Source: Pempheris klunzingeri (lineage: Eukaryota > Chordata > Actinopteri > Acropomatiformes > Pempheridae). Taken from it: 64,000 nt of DNA. Shown in pieces: positions 37,067-49,425 of this stretch. The notes below the pieces were generated by a model that worked only from the letters and a program-made list of their open reading frames with translations, was not told the origin of the DNA and made no database searches. The stretch spans positions 12,137,338-12,201,337 of the forward strand of contig NC_092028.1 in the NCBI RefSeq assembly GCF_042242105.1, in the 5' to 3' direction. Within the stretch, counting starts at the first letter, position 1. Every line of letters starts with the position of its first letter. A program made the translations under genes and the position numbers.

Positions 37067-40000
37067 CCACCTCACTCTATTGACCAATAGACACTTGATC
37101 GTCCTCAGACTGGACAGCAGTTTTGACTTGTCCAGTGACTCGTTGAACTGACCAAACTGTAGTAAAAAAAACAAAGCTCCAATAAAGCTCCAGTGTGTGA
37201 AATCTTTGTGCGATTACAGCATGTAATGGAATAGGGTTTTATTATGGTTTATTTATGGTTTTATTTATACATTCATAAAATCAAATCATTGTCTCTCACT
37301 TTACATGTGTTAACAAAGACTCAGACATTAACATGCTGTAGACATAAAACCTACCCTAAGAATGGACTGTATGGTCTGCAGCGGGTACGTAAGAGTGGTG
37401 GCAACAGCTTTGGCAACAGCACCAATGATGAAGACTTCCAGAGATGACAGCTTGGGGGGGAAAAAGAGGAAAAGATGTCATCAATCTTCATGCAGTTTTA
37501 TATTGTTAATGGAAAAGTGGCAGCCTGAAGGTCTGAGCACACTAACTGGGTGAATAAATGACACTCTTTGCTCATTTACCGCGTGCATCAGATTATTACT
37601 ATTACATTCAGGCACAATTGTTCCAAATGTCAAAATGCACATGAAATAGAGAAAGCACGTGTTAAACCAACCTGTCTGCCCCCAACAGTTTCTCTCACCT
37701 CTACTTAAGCCAAACAAAAATCATGTGAGCAAATTAGTCTTTGCATATCGAGTGTCCACTCAGCCAGATGATGGGATGACCTGAACTAACCTCCCTCCTT
37801 TACTTTTCCACCGGTCAATTACAAAGACCTTTACCTTCATTTTAAGAGCACAGTTTATTTTTTCAAAGTGTCAAAATGTCAATTTACTGAGTTCTTTGAT
37901 AACCAAATTTGAGAGATCACTTTAAGAAATGTTTTTAAAGCGATTGTGCAAGAAAACCAAATTCTTTATACATAAAAAAAATACTGGCATCAGCTTAAAA
38001 ATCCCCTTAAAAATCAGCTGGGCTCGACAATGCACTCAAATATCTGCACTGGAAATGGCTGAAATGACATTGAACATCAGCAAAAATGTCACCTCATCTC
38101 GCTCTGTGACTGACTCACCTCCCTGGGAACTCCTCTCCTCAGCTGCCTCTTCAGGCCCTCATAAATCATGAACTGTATAGCCGGGTTCAGCACCAGCAGC
38201 AGGGACGGGAGGGTCCCATTCCACAGTGCTCCCACGCCCTCATCACGGATTATCTGCACAAATGCATCTGCGGAAAACAAAAGAGCAAAGACAATATTGA
38301 AAAAAAAAACATAGAGAAAGAGACATCATAACTCAAGAGCATCTAAATATGGGCACTAAATGTTACATGCATATGCATTTGGTGAATGAACACCGACAAA
38401 ATAAGCATGATCAGACAATGACCATTTACCCAGAATGCCAGAGTAGTTGGTTGGCTGTATGTCTGCATTATAAAACTTGGAACCCTGAAGCTTCAGCCTG
38501 GTGTTGACCACCCACAAAGGAGTGGTAACCAGTACATTTACAATACCTACAGACAAGGAGGCAGAAGAAAATCAAGATGAAATAAAGCAAACACTGACTC
38601 TGATTAATGTTAATGTCAACATTTGTAAATATCATAGCATTGCCTATCTGGAAAAGCCTCATAACGTAGCATTAATGTGGCCGACACGATTAAGATGACA
38701 ATTTTTTTGACATTATCATGACATGCATGAGTGTCTAGAAGCTAATTCATTAAGATTTGATCTAATGCATTTCATTAAGATGAATCATTCAGTGTGACTG
38801 TGACTGTTTCCAATACTGGAGAGAACGAAAGCCAAAAGACACAACGAGTGTTTCGTCATTCCAGGCGCCACATAGAATAGCTCATCTCTGGTGACGTGTG
38901 GTCACGAGGTGGTTAAAGAAGTGTTGGACACCAAAATGGGCAACAAAAGGTTATAGGTCATATTAGAGGTCACCCTGCTCAGTCATGAAGGAATTAACAT
39001 GAACTCAAATCTGAAATTAGATGGACTTTCTTTCCCAGAGGTGCTAAAAGAAGGTTTTTATGATCTCGACAACGACCCTCTTACCTGCAGCTATGCCTAT
39101 GATTAAGTCAGAGGTGGGTACTGACTGCTTTCCCTTCAGCCAGCAAGCCTTGATGCTGTGGAAGCAGTAGAAGTAGACAAAGTTGGAGCAGCACAGGCTG
39201 CAGATGACCGGGAACCAACCTCTGTATGGAGCCAGTCTGCAGGGGGACACAGGAACACATCTTAGAGCCCATCTAGTGCTACCCTGCAGTGGACAGATCT
39301 TTGTAGCAATGACCAACACCACTTTGGGGCACATTTTCAACTTTATTGCTTGCATTTGTAGTCTTCAAAATGACAGTGACAACGAGGCAAAATGGAAAAA
39401 GTTAATACATAGAGAGAATTTACTGGTAAGCAACTAAATCAAATCTGATTCAATGATGTTTTTTCACTCACAGTCCTTCCTCTTTGATGATTTCTGCCAG
39501 AATGGCTGGAGTTGACTTGGCCTTTCTATTTTCATCCACTGAACACGAAAGACAACTTGTTTTGAATAAACACATTACACTGATTGCTAGAATAACTAGA
39601 AATATGACTGCATCACCATTGTTTCTTACCTTGAAGCCTCAGTCTGGCAGTATCAAGAGGGAAGAATACTGTCATGGCAGTCACACTTCCCTAAAACAGT
39701 GAACAGACTCAGCATATACAATGCCACTTTGTTCCATATGGTAAAAATCTTACACCAAACGCCATTGAAAAATCTGATAATTTAAAGGAACATCAATATG
39801 TGTAGCACAAAACATGTACTAAGACTGAGATACTGTATTTGCTGAATGAACAGATAATGGTTTTCAATTCGGCAAGTTCAGTAGGTTATAAATAATACCA
39901 GCTATTATCTAATGTACAGGTTGGTCAAGACATGGACTATGTAGTATAATATGTGGCGCTAAGACATCAGAGTACGTTATATTTTGAATGGGGTTTTGTA

Positions 40001-40153
40001 CGGAAGATTTTAAGCGTACGTGTACGAGTATAGTTACAGCTACTGCCTTCACATACTCAAATACAGAAGTTATTACTGAAAGTGTAGCTAACTTACCACT
40101 GCTCCCGACACGGCGTGAACCAAACTCTCATATGAGAAAACAGCGGAGCTCAT
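36334..40153 (-). CDS. slc25a17: peroxisomal membrane carrier PMP34 (Slc25a17)
   Basis: SLC25A17 is a mitochondrial-carrier-family protein of the peroxisome membrane, known to exchange CoA, FAD, NAD and adenine nucleotides. Nine coding exons, transcript order: 40153-40097, 39690-39630, 39538-39472, 39236-39085, 38546-38430, 38267-38119, 37450-37355, 37156-37071, 36484-36334. They sum to 936 bases, giving 311 residues (human 307). The three carrier repeats show [10 protein letters not shown] (from residue 30), [13 protein letters not shown] and YPLQTIQS, the PMP34 form of the PxDxxR/K signature. The third repeat continues with [20 protein letters not shown]. The tail SNRYKKR is basic. Exon 8 is followed at once by a CA repeat. 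The gene looks intact. Confidence 0.96.
37036..37064. repeat. (CA)n microsatellite next to an slc25a17 donor site
   Basis: About 14 units. On the slc25a17 sense strand it reads CA and begins 7 bases into the intron after exon 8. Confidence 0.93.
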
Positions 40154-40370
40154 TTTGAGCGAATTTTTTGGATTTATTTTATGCTCTCAATAATTTGCTC
40201 GAATAAAAACAAACCCCACTGAACATTTTTCTAAACTCCTACATATGAAACAACACTGTGGTTATGGCTTCAGTCAGCTGCGGGATATTAGTAATGCTTC
40301 GCTTCCTTGTGCCTCACTTATAGACGTTCCTCTACGGTGTACCGGTGCATTGTGGGGTATGTAGTTCTAG
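40154..40370 (-). promoter_or_regulatory. slc25a17 promoter region
   Basis: Upstream of the slc25a17 start codon. It contains a near-perfect ZNF143-type site at 40347-40365 on the minus strand, and no TATA box was seen at a convincing place. Confidence 0.6.
40347..40365 (-). promoter_or_regulatory. ZNF143/SBF-type promoter site
   Basis: On the minus strand it reads ACTACATACCCCACAATGC, a strong match to ACTACAnnTCCCAGnATGC. It lies about 200 bases upstream of the slc25a17 start codon, on the same strand as the gene. Confidence 0.7.
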
Positions 40371-41419
40371 GATCTGAACTGGATTTCTTTCAAATGCAAA
40401 ATAAAAGTTCGAAATACCCTTTAATTCCTGATTTTTTTTTTACCTTTTATTTTTTAGAAATATCTTCAAAATCAACTGAAGCAGAAATTCAGTGACAATG
40501 TACTAATAGAAGTAGGATGTAATAAGGCATAACAGGTTCTACCATCACTTTGATTAATCTTTTAACCTTTAACAAGTTTTATCTGTTACTAATGAGAATG
40601 TTGCTCAAGATACTGAGCATCAATAACTTTTAGCTTCTACAAGTATGTCTGGATGGACAGGCGCACTTTCATCAGCAGTGCTCGACCACAGATGTTTTGG
40701 TTCCTACTAAGCTCATAAACTACCTTAGATAGTTAGTGACCATTACTTTGCATGTTCATACCTGCATCGCACGGTAATTTGTGTTTTGCATCTTTATTCC
40801 CTTTAATTCTATTATTTTAGTTTGCTTTAGAGGTAGTCAGCCAAAATATCAAACGACCAGTTGGTGACTGCAATGATATGTCGCAGCTGTTATCAGGAGT
40901 TGGTCCAATGTGATACAGACCAGCAGCTTCTATTTTTCTAGTCATGGATTGTTTATTCAAACTGATGTAGTTGCTGCAGACCTACAGACATACAGACTTC
41001 TTGGTGGCCTCTCTCTGTCGTACCCATCTCACACAGACTCTTAGTGTTTGGTGTTTTGACATGTTGCTCCGGGCAAATTAGTTCAGCTATGCCAAGCTAT
41101 TTTTATTTCATTATAATTGACCTCATTATATTATAAAGGATATTCTGTGCCCTGGAAGTGTTCCTGCATTCTTCCTCTGATTGGTATCTTTTCAGTAAAC
41201 TTATCACAAATTTGTTTGTGTTTGCGTTTCTTTGTCTTGTGGTGTCGTTCTGCCAGAAAAAAGACAAAGCAGCACTTGGACACTACAGATACAGATGTAT
41301 TTCGCCAATAACTTCTTCATTACACACATTTGATCTACACGAAACTTTCCAAGCACCTCTAAACACAACTGGATGCAACAGTAATGATTTAAAGAGGGGG
41401 CTGAATCCTTGTTCAACTA
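40371..41419. other. gap between slc25a17 and rpusd1
   Basis: AT-rich intergenic sequence. I see no exon-like sequence or strong repeat. Confidence 0.5.
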
Positions 41420-41425
41420 TTTATT
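41420..41425 (-). promoter_or_regulatory. rpusd1 polyadenylation signal candidate
   Basis: AATAAA on the minus strand about 620 bases past the rpusd1 stop codon. Closer variant signals are possible. Confidence 0.35.
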
Positions 41426-42047
41426 TAGCTTTTATATATCAGAAATTAACCAAGATTTGATTGTAGACATTTGTTTTTACATTGTCATAAAAGGTTTTTT
41501 TTATGTTAAACAGTGTGATTCAAAGCTGTAGCACAACACATACACATAAACAAACAAGGAATAGCTTTTGGAGAATCTGTATGTGACATGTGAAATTTCA
41601 TGTATGTTACAGCCATGCAGCGCATATCAACACTCACATGGTCATGAGCACATGTGGCGAAATGTTGTGACTAAAATCAGTAATTAAAAATTCTTACATT
41701 TTTGAGTGTGGAATGTGTACTAGAGTGAAAAAAATGAATGGCATCAGCCCAACCCTTCACTTATCAACATGAACTTGAGCGAGGCACTTATTTCTTCGCT
41801 ACTGCTGTGGAACTGTCAGTGGCTCACGGTAAAACGCTGGTTGTAGTGGGCAGCTCCTGGCTGGATGACTTGTTTAAGAGAGCAGCAGCTTTCATGCTCA
41901 CAGATGTCTTTTCTATGATAGTGTTTGAAACTGGACTGTAAGAGTATTAAGGTACTGCTGGTTAACAAGATGGAGCATGCATGCTCGTCATGGCATTTAT
42001 AAATTAACAGCTAAAATACGGTAAATTGAATTAAATAATACAAAGAA

Positions 42048-43018
42048 TCAGTCTCCAGCCCATTCACTCAGCCACTCTTGACACCGTCTCGTCTGCTCCT
42101 CACTGTCCCCCTCAGTCCTCTGTGCCGCACTTCCTCTCCTCCTCTCCTCCTTTTTTCTCGTCCTCTCTCTCTCCTTCTCTTTGATTTTCCTGTCCTCCTC
42201 CACCCTGTGCTCCAGCAGAGCTTCCACAGTGGCCGTCAGTGTCCGCAACGAGCGCTGCGGGAGCCACTTGGGATCCACCGCGGGGAGAAAGGGGTCTCCA
42301 GCAGAGACGAGCAGGGGCTGAGGTTCCAGGGGAATGTGGAGGAGGTGGGCGTGCAGCATCATGCGGTAGGGGGCATCGTCCGCTCCCAAGCTGTAGGTGA
42401 AGTCACCGACGATCGGGTGTCCTATAGCGCTGCAGTGAACCCTCAACTGGTGGGTTCGTCCTGTGGGGGAAGGAGGAGGTGAAAGACTTTTCACAGCATT
42501 TTTATGAAATACACAAAGTATTGCAAGGTCAGTGACCATAATCACTTGGCCAGGCAGCACTGCCTGGCTATTAATTTGTTTTCAAACCAAAAAAACAGCT
42601 GTTCAGGAAATAAACTTTCTCCAGTACTGTTCTGATAAGATATGACTCTAAATGTAGTGAAAAAAGGAAATCCTTCATTTCCCTTGCATGAAACGGAGCA
42701 AATGAGCATTGTTACCAGTGAGAGGCTGCAATAATACTTTGGTGACAGGGTCTCCGTCATATAACCCATACTCCAGCACAGTCAGCTCAGTTTGGCAGGG
42801 CTTGGGGTTCTCACAACCTGACGTAAAACCACAAAAAACAAATTAGATGTGCTTTTGTCAGCCTGATTGAGTTCAATCATGCCAAGTCCACATCATCAAG
42901 TATTGGACGATTAATTTCCATCACTATCAGTTATCTTAAACTCTATGTGACATAAGAAATTAACAAGCACACAAACAACAATTATAGAACAAAATTTTGG
43001 GTTTCCAGTCAGAATTTT

Positions 43019-43113
<95 letters not shown>

Positions 43114-43788
43114 GCAAGCCAGGTTCATGTACATTCTGTTCCCCCGATACACATCATGTGTGTTTTTCCCTCTGAAGTGTTCTTTCCAATGGAGAAGTCC
43201 AAAGTTTGTGTCTCTTCTTCCACCCAGCCACGTACCTGAGAAGCAAAAAAGTTGGATTCATTTCATTATTAAAGAACATTAAAAAAAAATAAGTATTTTT
43301 CATGCAGTGTCACATATAGTCAGATAAATGGTGATAGCTCTGTTGTGTGCATGTGCGTCACTGTGTTTGTGTTTTTAATACCAGGGCGAGGTAGGCTTTG
43401 GAGACAGTGCGGTCTCTGAAGCAGCGGTAAGCCCGGCCGGCAGCAGCCTTATTGAGGGCAACACACAGAGCCCCACTCGTGGAGAAATCCAACTGATGAC
43501 AGAACCTGTTGGGCGAGAGAGAACTACAATGAGACGTTTACCCTTGATGAGCACGATGTATGCGATCTGATGTAGTTAGTATCAGTGTGATTCTGACCTG
43601 AATCCATAGTAGGTGCTGGGGTCAGCCAGCTGAGGGAAGCGGTGCCGAAGCTGTGCCTGCACGGTGTGTTTCTCATACCACATCTTGCTGTCGATGCGGA
43701 TGTCCCAGTGCTTGTCCACCACGATGTAGTCATCGCTCTGGTGCAGCACACGCAGGCTCTCCAGGCTGGCCGGCTCTGTGCCCATCAT
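42048..43788 (-). CDS. rpusd1: RNA pseudouridine synthase domain-containing protein 1
   Basis: RPUSD1 belongs to the RluA family of RNA pseudouridine synthases; its RNA substrates are poorly defined. Five coding exons, transcript order: 43788-43598, 43505-43382, 43235-43133, 42817-42716, 42460-42048. They sum to 933 bases, giving 310 residues (human 312). The catalytic motif is HQLDFSTSG with the probable catalytic Asp at residue 70, and the C-terminal RluA motif GRTHQLRVHCSAIGHPIVGD starts at 174. A charged, Glu/Arg-rich stretch precedes the ending WLSEWAGD, which matches human QWLSEW. The exon 3 donor (GTACAT) is weaker than the others and is followed by a long TG repeat. Two tandem ATGs open the CDS. 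Human RPUSD1 is on 16p13.3. Confidence 0.95.
43021..43109. repeat. (AC)44 microsatellite in an rpusd1 intron
   Basis: An uninterrupted 89-base run. On the rpusd1 sense strand it reads TG and begins 24 bases after the exon 3 donor. Confidence 0.98.
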
Positions 43789-44728
43789 GCTCAGCTGTTA
43801 ACTGGCTCACACAGCCTGCAGAAACAAGGTGGATCTCTTCATATTTCACTGTGTCAATTATAATTAAAATAGGCAGTAGTGCAGTGAGTATTGAGAGCCT
43901 TTGCTTTAGTAAAATCCTCAATGCAAAAACACTCTGTTAAAGGTAAAAGTTTTAGCAGCAAAACGTACTCACAGTATCAAGACTTAAAGTATTCGTTATG
44001 GACAATGTCCCCTCTCATACTGTTATATTATTGCTCATCTATTACTCTTGCCTTGGTGTGTTGGTAACATTTCATGTTGTAGCTGTAATTTAGAATAATT
44101 TACATACTGATAGTTTAATCTGTAACAGAATGTAATACTTCATAAACTAATAATATATTTTTTCTAAAAAGATTTGTGATTCAGTGTAAAGAGGCTGAAA
44201 TCAGGATACCCTTTAATGGAGTGAAAACTACAATATTGCCCTCTAAAATACAGATTAGTTAAGATTTAGATTTAGTTAATGCACTTAGCTTCCACTACTG
44301 GAATCAGACAGAGGGTGTGGTTCAAAATAAAAAAAAACTGTAACAAACACAGCTGTAAACCAGCCTGAGCAACATTAACATGTTAAACACTATGGGATGC
44401 ACCGCTAGTAGCTACTACTCTTGAGCCTGAGGTATTTTTCTCGTTTCTAATAGCTTTAAGTGATTTCTGCCATTGTAAGATCAGGCACACATGTCCTGCA
44501 GTGACACCACCAAAGATACTGCAGCTTCAAATAACCCAGACGACAGCTTTTTGGTTTGGTAGCAGCAAATGAAACACCTGTTAGCATGTTAGCAGCGCTG
44601 GTTGGCTAGCTACCTTATGCTAACGCCTTTAGATGGAATTAGTCGCTGACTGTTAGCGTTATAATACTGAGACTCTCCGTTTAACTACCACGAATAACCA
44701 GCAAAGACTGAATTGTATCGACATACCT

Positions 44729-44803
44729 AAAGTAAGCGTGCGTCTGTGAGGAAACACAGATGTAAACAAAACCACAAGTGGCTCCGTGGACTGCGCATGC
44801 GCT
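44729..44803 (-). promoter_or_regulatory. rpusd1 5' non-coding exon and promoter with NRF1 site
   Basis: On the minus strand CTTTAG|GTATGT at about 44728 looks like the donor of a 5' UTR exon that would join the acceptor TTTCTGCAG near 43817-43825, just upstream of the start codon. A perfect NRF1-type palindrome GCGCATGCGC lies at 44793-44802. Use of this exon is inferred from splice signals only. Confidence 0.55.
44793..44802. promoter_or_regulatory. NRF1-type palindrome
   Basis: GCGCATGCGC is a perfect match to the core of the NRF1 consensus. It lies at the likely rpusd1 start site. Confidence 0.65.
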
Positions 44804-46354
44804 ATTTCTTCTTTGCTTTGTTTTTTTATGGCAGATAACAAATCAATGTGAAGGTGTAGCGCCACCTATTGTAAGAACACTTAATACCATCACTGTTTTA
44901 TTTTTTTATGAATGCAGTATATGTGTGTCTCACTAACTGTATATGATCCTTGCTTTTTTTGTTGCTCTGCTGTATTTTACTGCTCATATTTATTGTTCTA
45001 TGCCATTCTAATTGTATTGTGTATTGCTGTGTAATTCCTGTATTGTATAATGAAAGCTGAACCCTGAACTTTATGCCAGTGTGTTTATGAGCATTTCCAC
45101 CATGGACGATTGTTCCTTTCAAACTTTTGAGGCCAGAAGTGGTAAAAGTCTTCAGTGGTTCACAAAAAGCAACGATTAGATAAATTGGGTAAAATAATTT
45201 TGTGTAACTGAAGTATAGGTTTTTCTCTTTCTTCATTTTTTAACTACCTTGTGACCTGTCAGGCTCAGATTTGCTTTGTGACCCATCAGGAGGTCCTGAC
45301 GCGCAGGTTGGGAACTGCTATAGATCCTCTGGTTTTGGTCCTGTGGTCCAACGAAGTTCAGATTATGTGAAGTGCAAACTAAATGGACCACCATACCTTT
45401 TAATGTGTTGTTGTAGGAAGAGCAAAGGTGTTACTAGACCATTATTATTGCCTGCTTACTTCCTGGCATGTCATACTGGGACAATGAGCAGGGCGATCAT
45501 TAATGAGTCAATTTCCTGCTATGATGAGCCACCGTGTGTGCTGTGAGAAAGACCCGCTGACTGTAACTGCTGTGTTCAACTTTGCTTGATATCACATCCA
45601 ATAAAGCAGATTGCTGTAATTTCATCTCCTCTCCTGAATAGTTCACTAAAAATCTATTTTCAGTGGCCACATTATAGATTGTGGCAGTACTACTGAGCCT
45701 GAAGTGTAGGAGTCCATCATCTTGACACAGAGGATTACGTTTATTGTATTTGCTTCATCTGTTTCTACTCTGTCAGTAGCTACTGTTCCAGGTCACCCAC
45801 TATTATTTGTGATGTCTATAATCCCTCAACCTCACTTTGACACTTTTATCTGGCAGAGATCACTGGCTCTGATGACACGCACGGTCCACTGTTGTCAGCA
45901 TGTGGTATTAGAGATAATGAAATAATGTTGTGTTTTCAGTTTTGTGCATGTATTTTGTCTAATGTGCTCCTTTGTGCGTCGGGGCCGTGGTATCTAGTCC
46001 TTATATTGATACTGCAGAGAAGCAGTGCTTCCTTACTGTGTGACTTGTTATTATATACACACACAGTAAATGATGATGAAACTCTACTAACCCCACAGCA
46101 GGGACATTTGGGGGACAGAGACAATGGGCCAACATCTAAATTTAGATCCTCCGCAAAAACAGAAAGAAGTTCCTAAATTCCACGAGCAGGAATCATAAGG
46201 TGGTAGGTGTTTTGTTGTGAATATAAAAGAATGAAGAGCATAATGGTAGTAATGGTAGTAATAATTATTCAACAATCGTTTAAATTCAAGTTATATTTAT
46301 ACTCTTTGTTACACTTCAATTTAGCTTTTTTTTAATTTGTGGCTTTAGTTAGAG

Positions 46355-46357
<3 letters not shown>

Positions 46358-46397
<40 letters not shown>
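46358..46397. repeat. (CA)n microsatellite
   Basis: About 20 CA units. Confidence 0.95.
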
Positions 46398-46403
<6 letters not shown>

Positions 46404-47440
46404 GGTTCTCCTGTTTGAGTTTGTTTCAGCCTCGATCTCAGTTCATAGGTTCATAAAGACTTTTCTCCAGCATGCCATGTTTTTTTCCCATCAGATGAAC
46501 AATTTCCAACTCATGAAGTTGGAATAAAGTCGTTCTACAAACAAAACAAATATAGAAGCTTAATTTCAGGAAGATTTTGGTTGAAAAATACTTAACAAAT
46601 AGTCATTATTTATTTATGTTTCATATCAGACAATGTACAGTTGTGTACTTGGCATTTCTTACTCGATTCACGATTCAACTGTTAACAATAAGCAATTCAG
46701 TATTGTCTAGAAGCACAGCTTTAAATTTGATTTCATTTTTTACTTTTTGATTTTTGATTTTGATTTGATTTTTACTTTTTCTCCAAGCGTGCGCCCCAGT
46801 CTGGTCCCCATTTGAAATTTTACCGACCTGCCCCTGTTTAGATCATAAAATGGGTACCTGGATTTTTTGGACAGAGGGCTGCCAGGTGGGTTTTAAGTTG
46901 AGAGACCAGACGGGTTCAGACAAGACAAAAAACAGAAACTTCTCAAACCACTCCTCCAACATACTCGTCCTCTGTGCTGTGGATCCACGTTGACAGCTTT
47001 TTCCCAACACCAATTGATTCTCCACACTAATTACATCACGCCATGACCTCCCCATAGCTCAAAGCTAACAAACTATTAGCAAAGTGCTGATTGTTTGGAA
47101 CATACTGAGCTGAAACACGTCAGTGGAGTAAAGGGCAGGCTCTTCCATTAAGTAATCCCTGAACACAGCCAGGTATGAATGTGTTTTCAGCTAAGAAGAT
47201 CAAGAATCATTATATAATTGGCATTTCATAACCCAATCTGCCTCCCATTGTGTGTGTGTGTGTGTGTGTGTGTGTATAAATGAGTCAGGTGTCACTACAG
47301 AATGGGATTCAAATGGTGTGTCCATTGTTTGATTTCTGGTTATTGTTGCATAACATTTCAGAGCAAATCATCTTAGAGTGCTGAATGGCAGATTGGCATG
47401 TCAACCTGGGCATGCACTACGACAAGAAAGCATCTCTCTC

Positions 47441-47479
<39 letters not shown>
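47441..47479. repeat. (CA)n microsatellite
   Basis: About 19 CA units, upstream of the small membrane protein gene. Confidence 0.95.
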
Positions 47480-47481
<2 letters not shown>

Positions 47482-48090
47482 CACAGACACGCACATACAC
47501 AAGCGAGATGCACGTGGCATCACGCAGTTTCAGGGGGAATCACAAACATTTCGGTCAGATGACAGAGAAGACGAAGAGGAGAGAGGCTTAGCTGGCATTT
47601 ATGATGATCCCTGTCAATAACAAGGATCTATTATTTTTCCTCGATCCGAAATTGGACATTCTTTTGCTCTCTGAGCTATAAAATGTCAACCATTACCTGG
47701 AAATATTAATTATTCAATTTAAAATCACTTGCTTGTGAAGAGACTTGAGGAGGAGTGTTTTGTCTGTGAATGATCTGGATGTTGTGTACCTCTGGATTTA
47801 GCTGACTTCATGTTTTTCAAGGTGACTTTCTCCATCTCGGTTCTATCTTTTGTGCTCTTTGGATTTTTTGAGGACTTTAAGAACTTGGTGCAGTCAGATA
47901 AACGCGCTTACAACACCAGCTGTGTCTACAGTCTGTTCTGAAGCTGGTGTGGTCCGTTTCCTCCATTGGTGTGAGTGTGCGGCCTGTTTGCAGACAGTGT
48001 TTTCTCCCATTTTTGGTGAGCTTATCTGATAAAGTGTGACATTAGAAACTGTGGACGTGTCACTGCTGTGTTGTGATCTGTCTGTACACC

Positions 48091-48315
48091 ATGCCGGACA
48101 AGTCATTCCTGCAGGCTCGCTGCGAAGAGCCTATAATGACATCAGACTGGGGCATCCCTCTGCTGCTGGCTCTGCTGCTGCTGGCGCTGCTCTATGCCTT
48201 CCTCTACCTGCCGGCTACAGCCCAGCACGCCCTGCTGGAGCAGGCGCTCAGCAGCAACAACACAACCACCGCAGAGACCACACCCGGCACAGAGGACTGG
48301 CTCACAGATGAATAG
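48091..48315 (+). CDS. small single-pass membrane protein, 74 residues, unnamed
   Basis: I do not recognise this gene. The frame encodes 74 residues starting MPDKSFLQARCEEPI. It has one strong hydrophobic segment at about 22-40, rich in Leu and Ala, then a polar Thr-rich tail ending EDWLTDE. Two overlapping N-glycosylation sequons lie at Asn56 and Asn57. Lys4 and Arg10 before the segment suggest N-terminus inside and C-terminus outside. The start was chosen because the ATG has a good context (ACACCATGC) and an in-frame TAG lies at 48043-48045; Met16 is an alternative. Codons are GC-rich (CTG for Leu) in AT-rich surroundings, as in real fish exons. AATAAA at 49420 would give a 1.1 kb 3' UTR. 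It may have upstream non-coding exons. Convergent with arhgdig. Confidence 0.65.
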   Translation: MPDKSFLQARCEEPIMTSDWGIPLLLALLLLALLYAFLYLPATAQHALLEQALSSNNTTTAETTPGTEDWLTDE

Positions 48316-49419
48316 GACAGATGGGAACAGATGAAGAGCTTTATGAATGGACAAAAAGACATGTGACAGCAGAGCGGTCGCAGACGCTGACCTTGGGTAG
48401 ATGGTGTGGATTACCCTGCTGTCAAGTGTCCTGTAGGACGAAATGATAATATGAAGCAGCTTGACGGAATTTTTTTTTTTTTTTTGGCAAAGCTAACAGA
48501 TTCAGTGGGCATTTTGGATTACCTGCACTCCCAAAATGATGATGGTATCAAAGGTCAATCTATTGGGGCTAAAAATATTATCGCACTGTTTAAAACAGCT
48601 TTTTCTAACAGCAGTTTTGACAGCTGGTGATTGCCAACAGAGGTTGAGAGATTAAAATGATTTAAGGAGGTGGCAATCCACCCCCTGTATTGTTGTCTAA
48701 TGTTAAAACATTAACAATAAGCTTCTTTCCCAGATTTTCAACTTGCACTTAGACATGGTCAAAATACATGTTTTTAAACAGAAAGTAAAAGTTTTTTTTA
48801 ATTCTGCGTTTCCCCCCTTTCTCCATGTTGTATAGCAGAAAGCCTTCAAGACAGTCATCATAACTTGAATTTTGTTTTGTCATGCATCGCTAAACTATCA
48901 CAGTATTTCCATATTAGCAAAATTCAGCTTCCGTCAGCTTCTTGTATATTGTCCAGGATTTTCTTCTCGGTTTTTACTTGTGTCAGTTGTTTTGGAGTAC
49001 GGTAACAGATACTGGTGAATATTTTACTTTCTACAGTCTTATTCTACCTAAAAGAAAAATCCAAGTTTACATAATCTTGAATTGAAAGATTGAGTGTGAA
49101 TATGTGTGTTGTATAAGTCTGATGAAAAGACGATAATAACTTTTGCTTTTGTCTCAGACTGTAGCATAAAGAGAGACAGAATCATTTAACTGCTCAGAAG
49201 GTTTCAGACAATGAGAAAAGAGTTCTATAGTATTATTATTTCTTTAGTTCAAAGTGGGGGGGAGGTGTTGTTTTCTTTATCTGAGTTACATGCGAATTTC
49301 ATTACCTGTCTCAAAGGCATGTAAGGACATTTTTATGTGTAACAGTTCACTTATACTTGTATGGTGTAGTTGAATATAGCATTGTGTTCATACTTTAAAC
49401 CAACTTAATCATGTAATAT

Positions 49420-49425
49420 AATAAA
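49420..49425 (+). promoter_or_regulatory. polyadenylation signal candidate for the small membrane protein gene
   Basis: AATAAA about 1.1 kb past the 74-residue frame, on the same strand, before an inverted-repeat element and the convergent arhgdig 3' end. Confidence 0.45.

Larger units (their letters stand above)
44804..47830. other. gap between rpusd1 and the small membrane protein gene
   Basis: No exon-like sequence was seen. The gap holds microsatellites at 46358-46397, 47249-47276 and 47441-47479. A segment near 45255-45330 (ending GCGCAGGTTGGGAACTGCT) resembles the end of a common teleost repeat. Confidence 0.45.

Noticed and set aside
41738-41941. 67-residue open frame downstream of rpusd1 (plus strand)
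   Set aside because: No recognisable domain, no clear transcript context and ordinary AT-rich surroundings. I do not think it is a gene.
42078-42482. 134-residue open frame opposite the rpusd1 last exon
   Set aside because: A shadow of the charged Glu/Arg-rich coding sequence on the minus strand.
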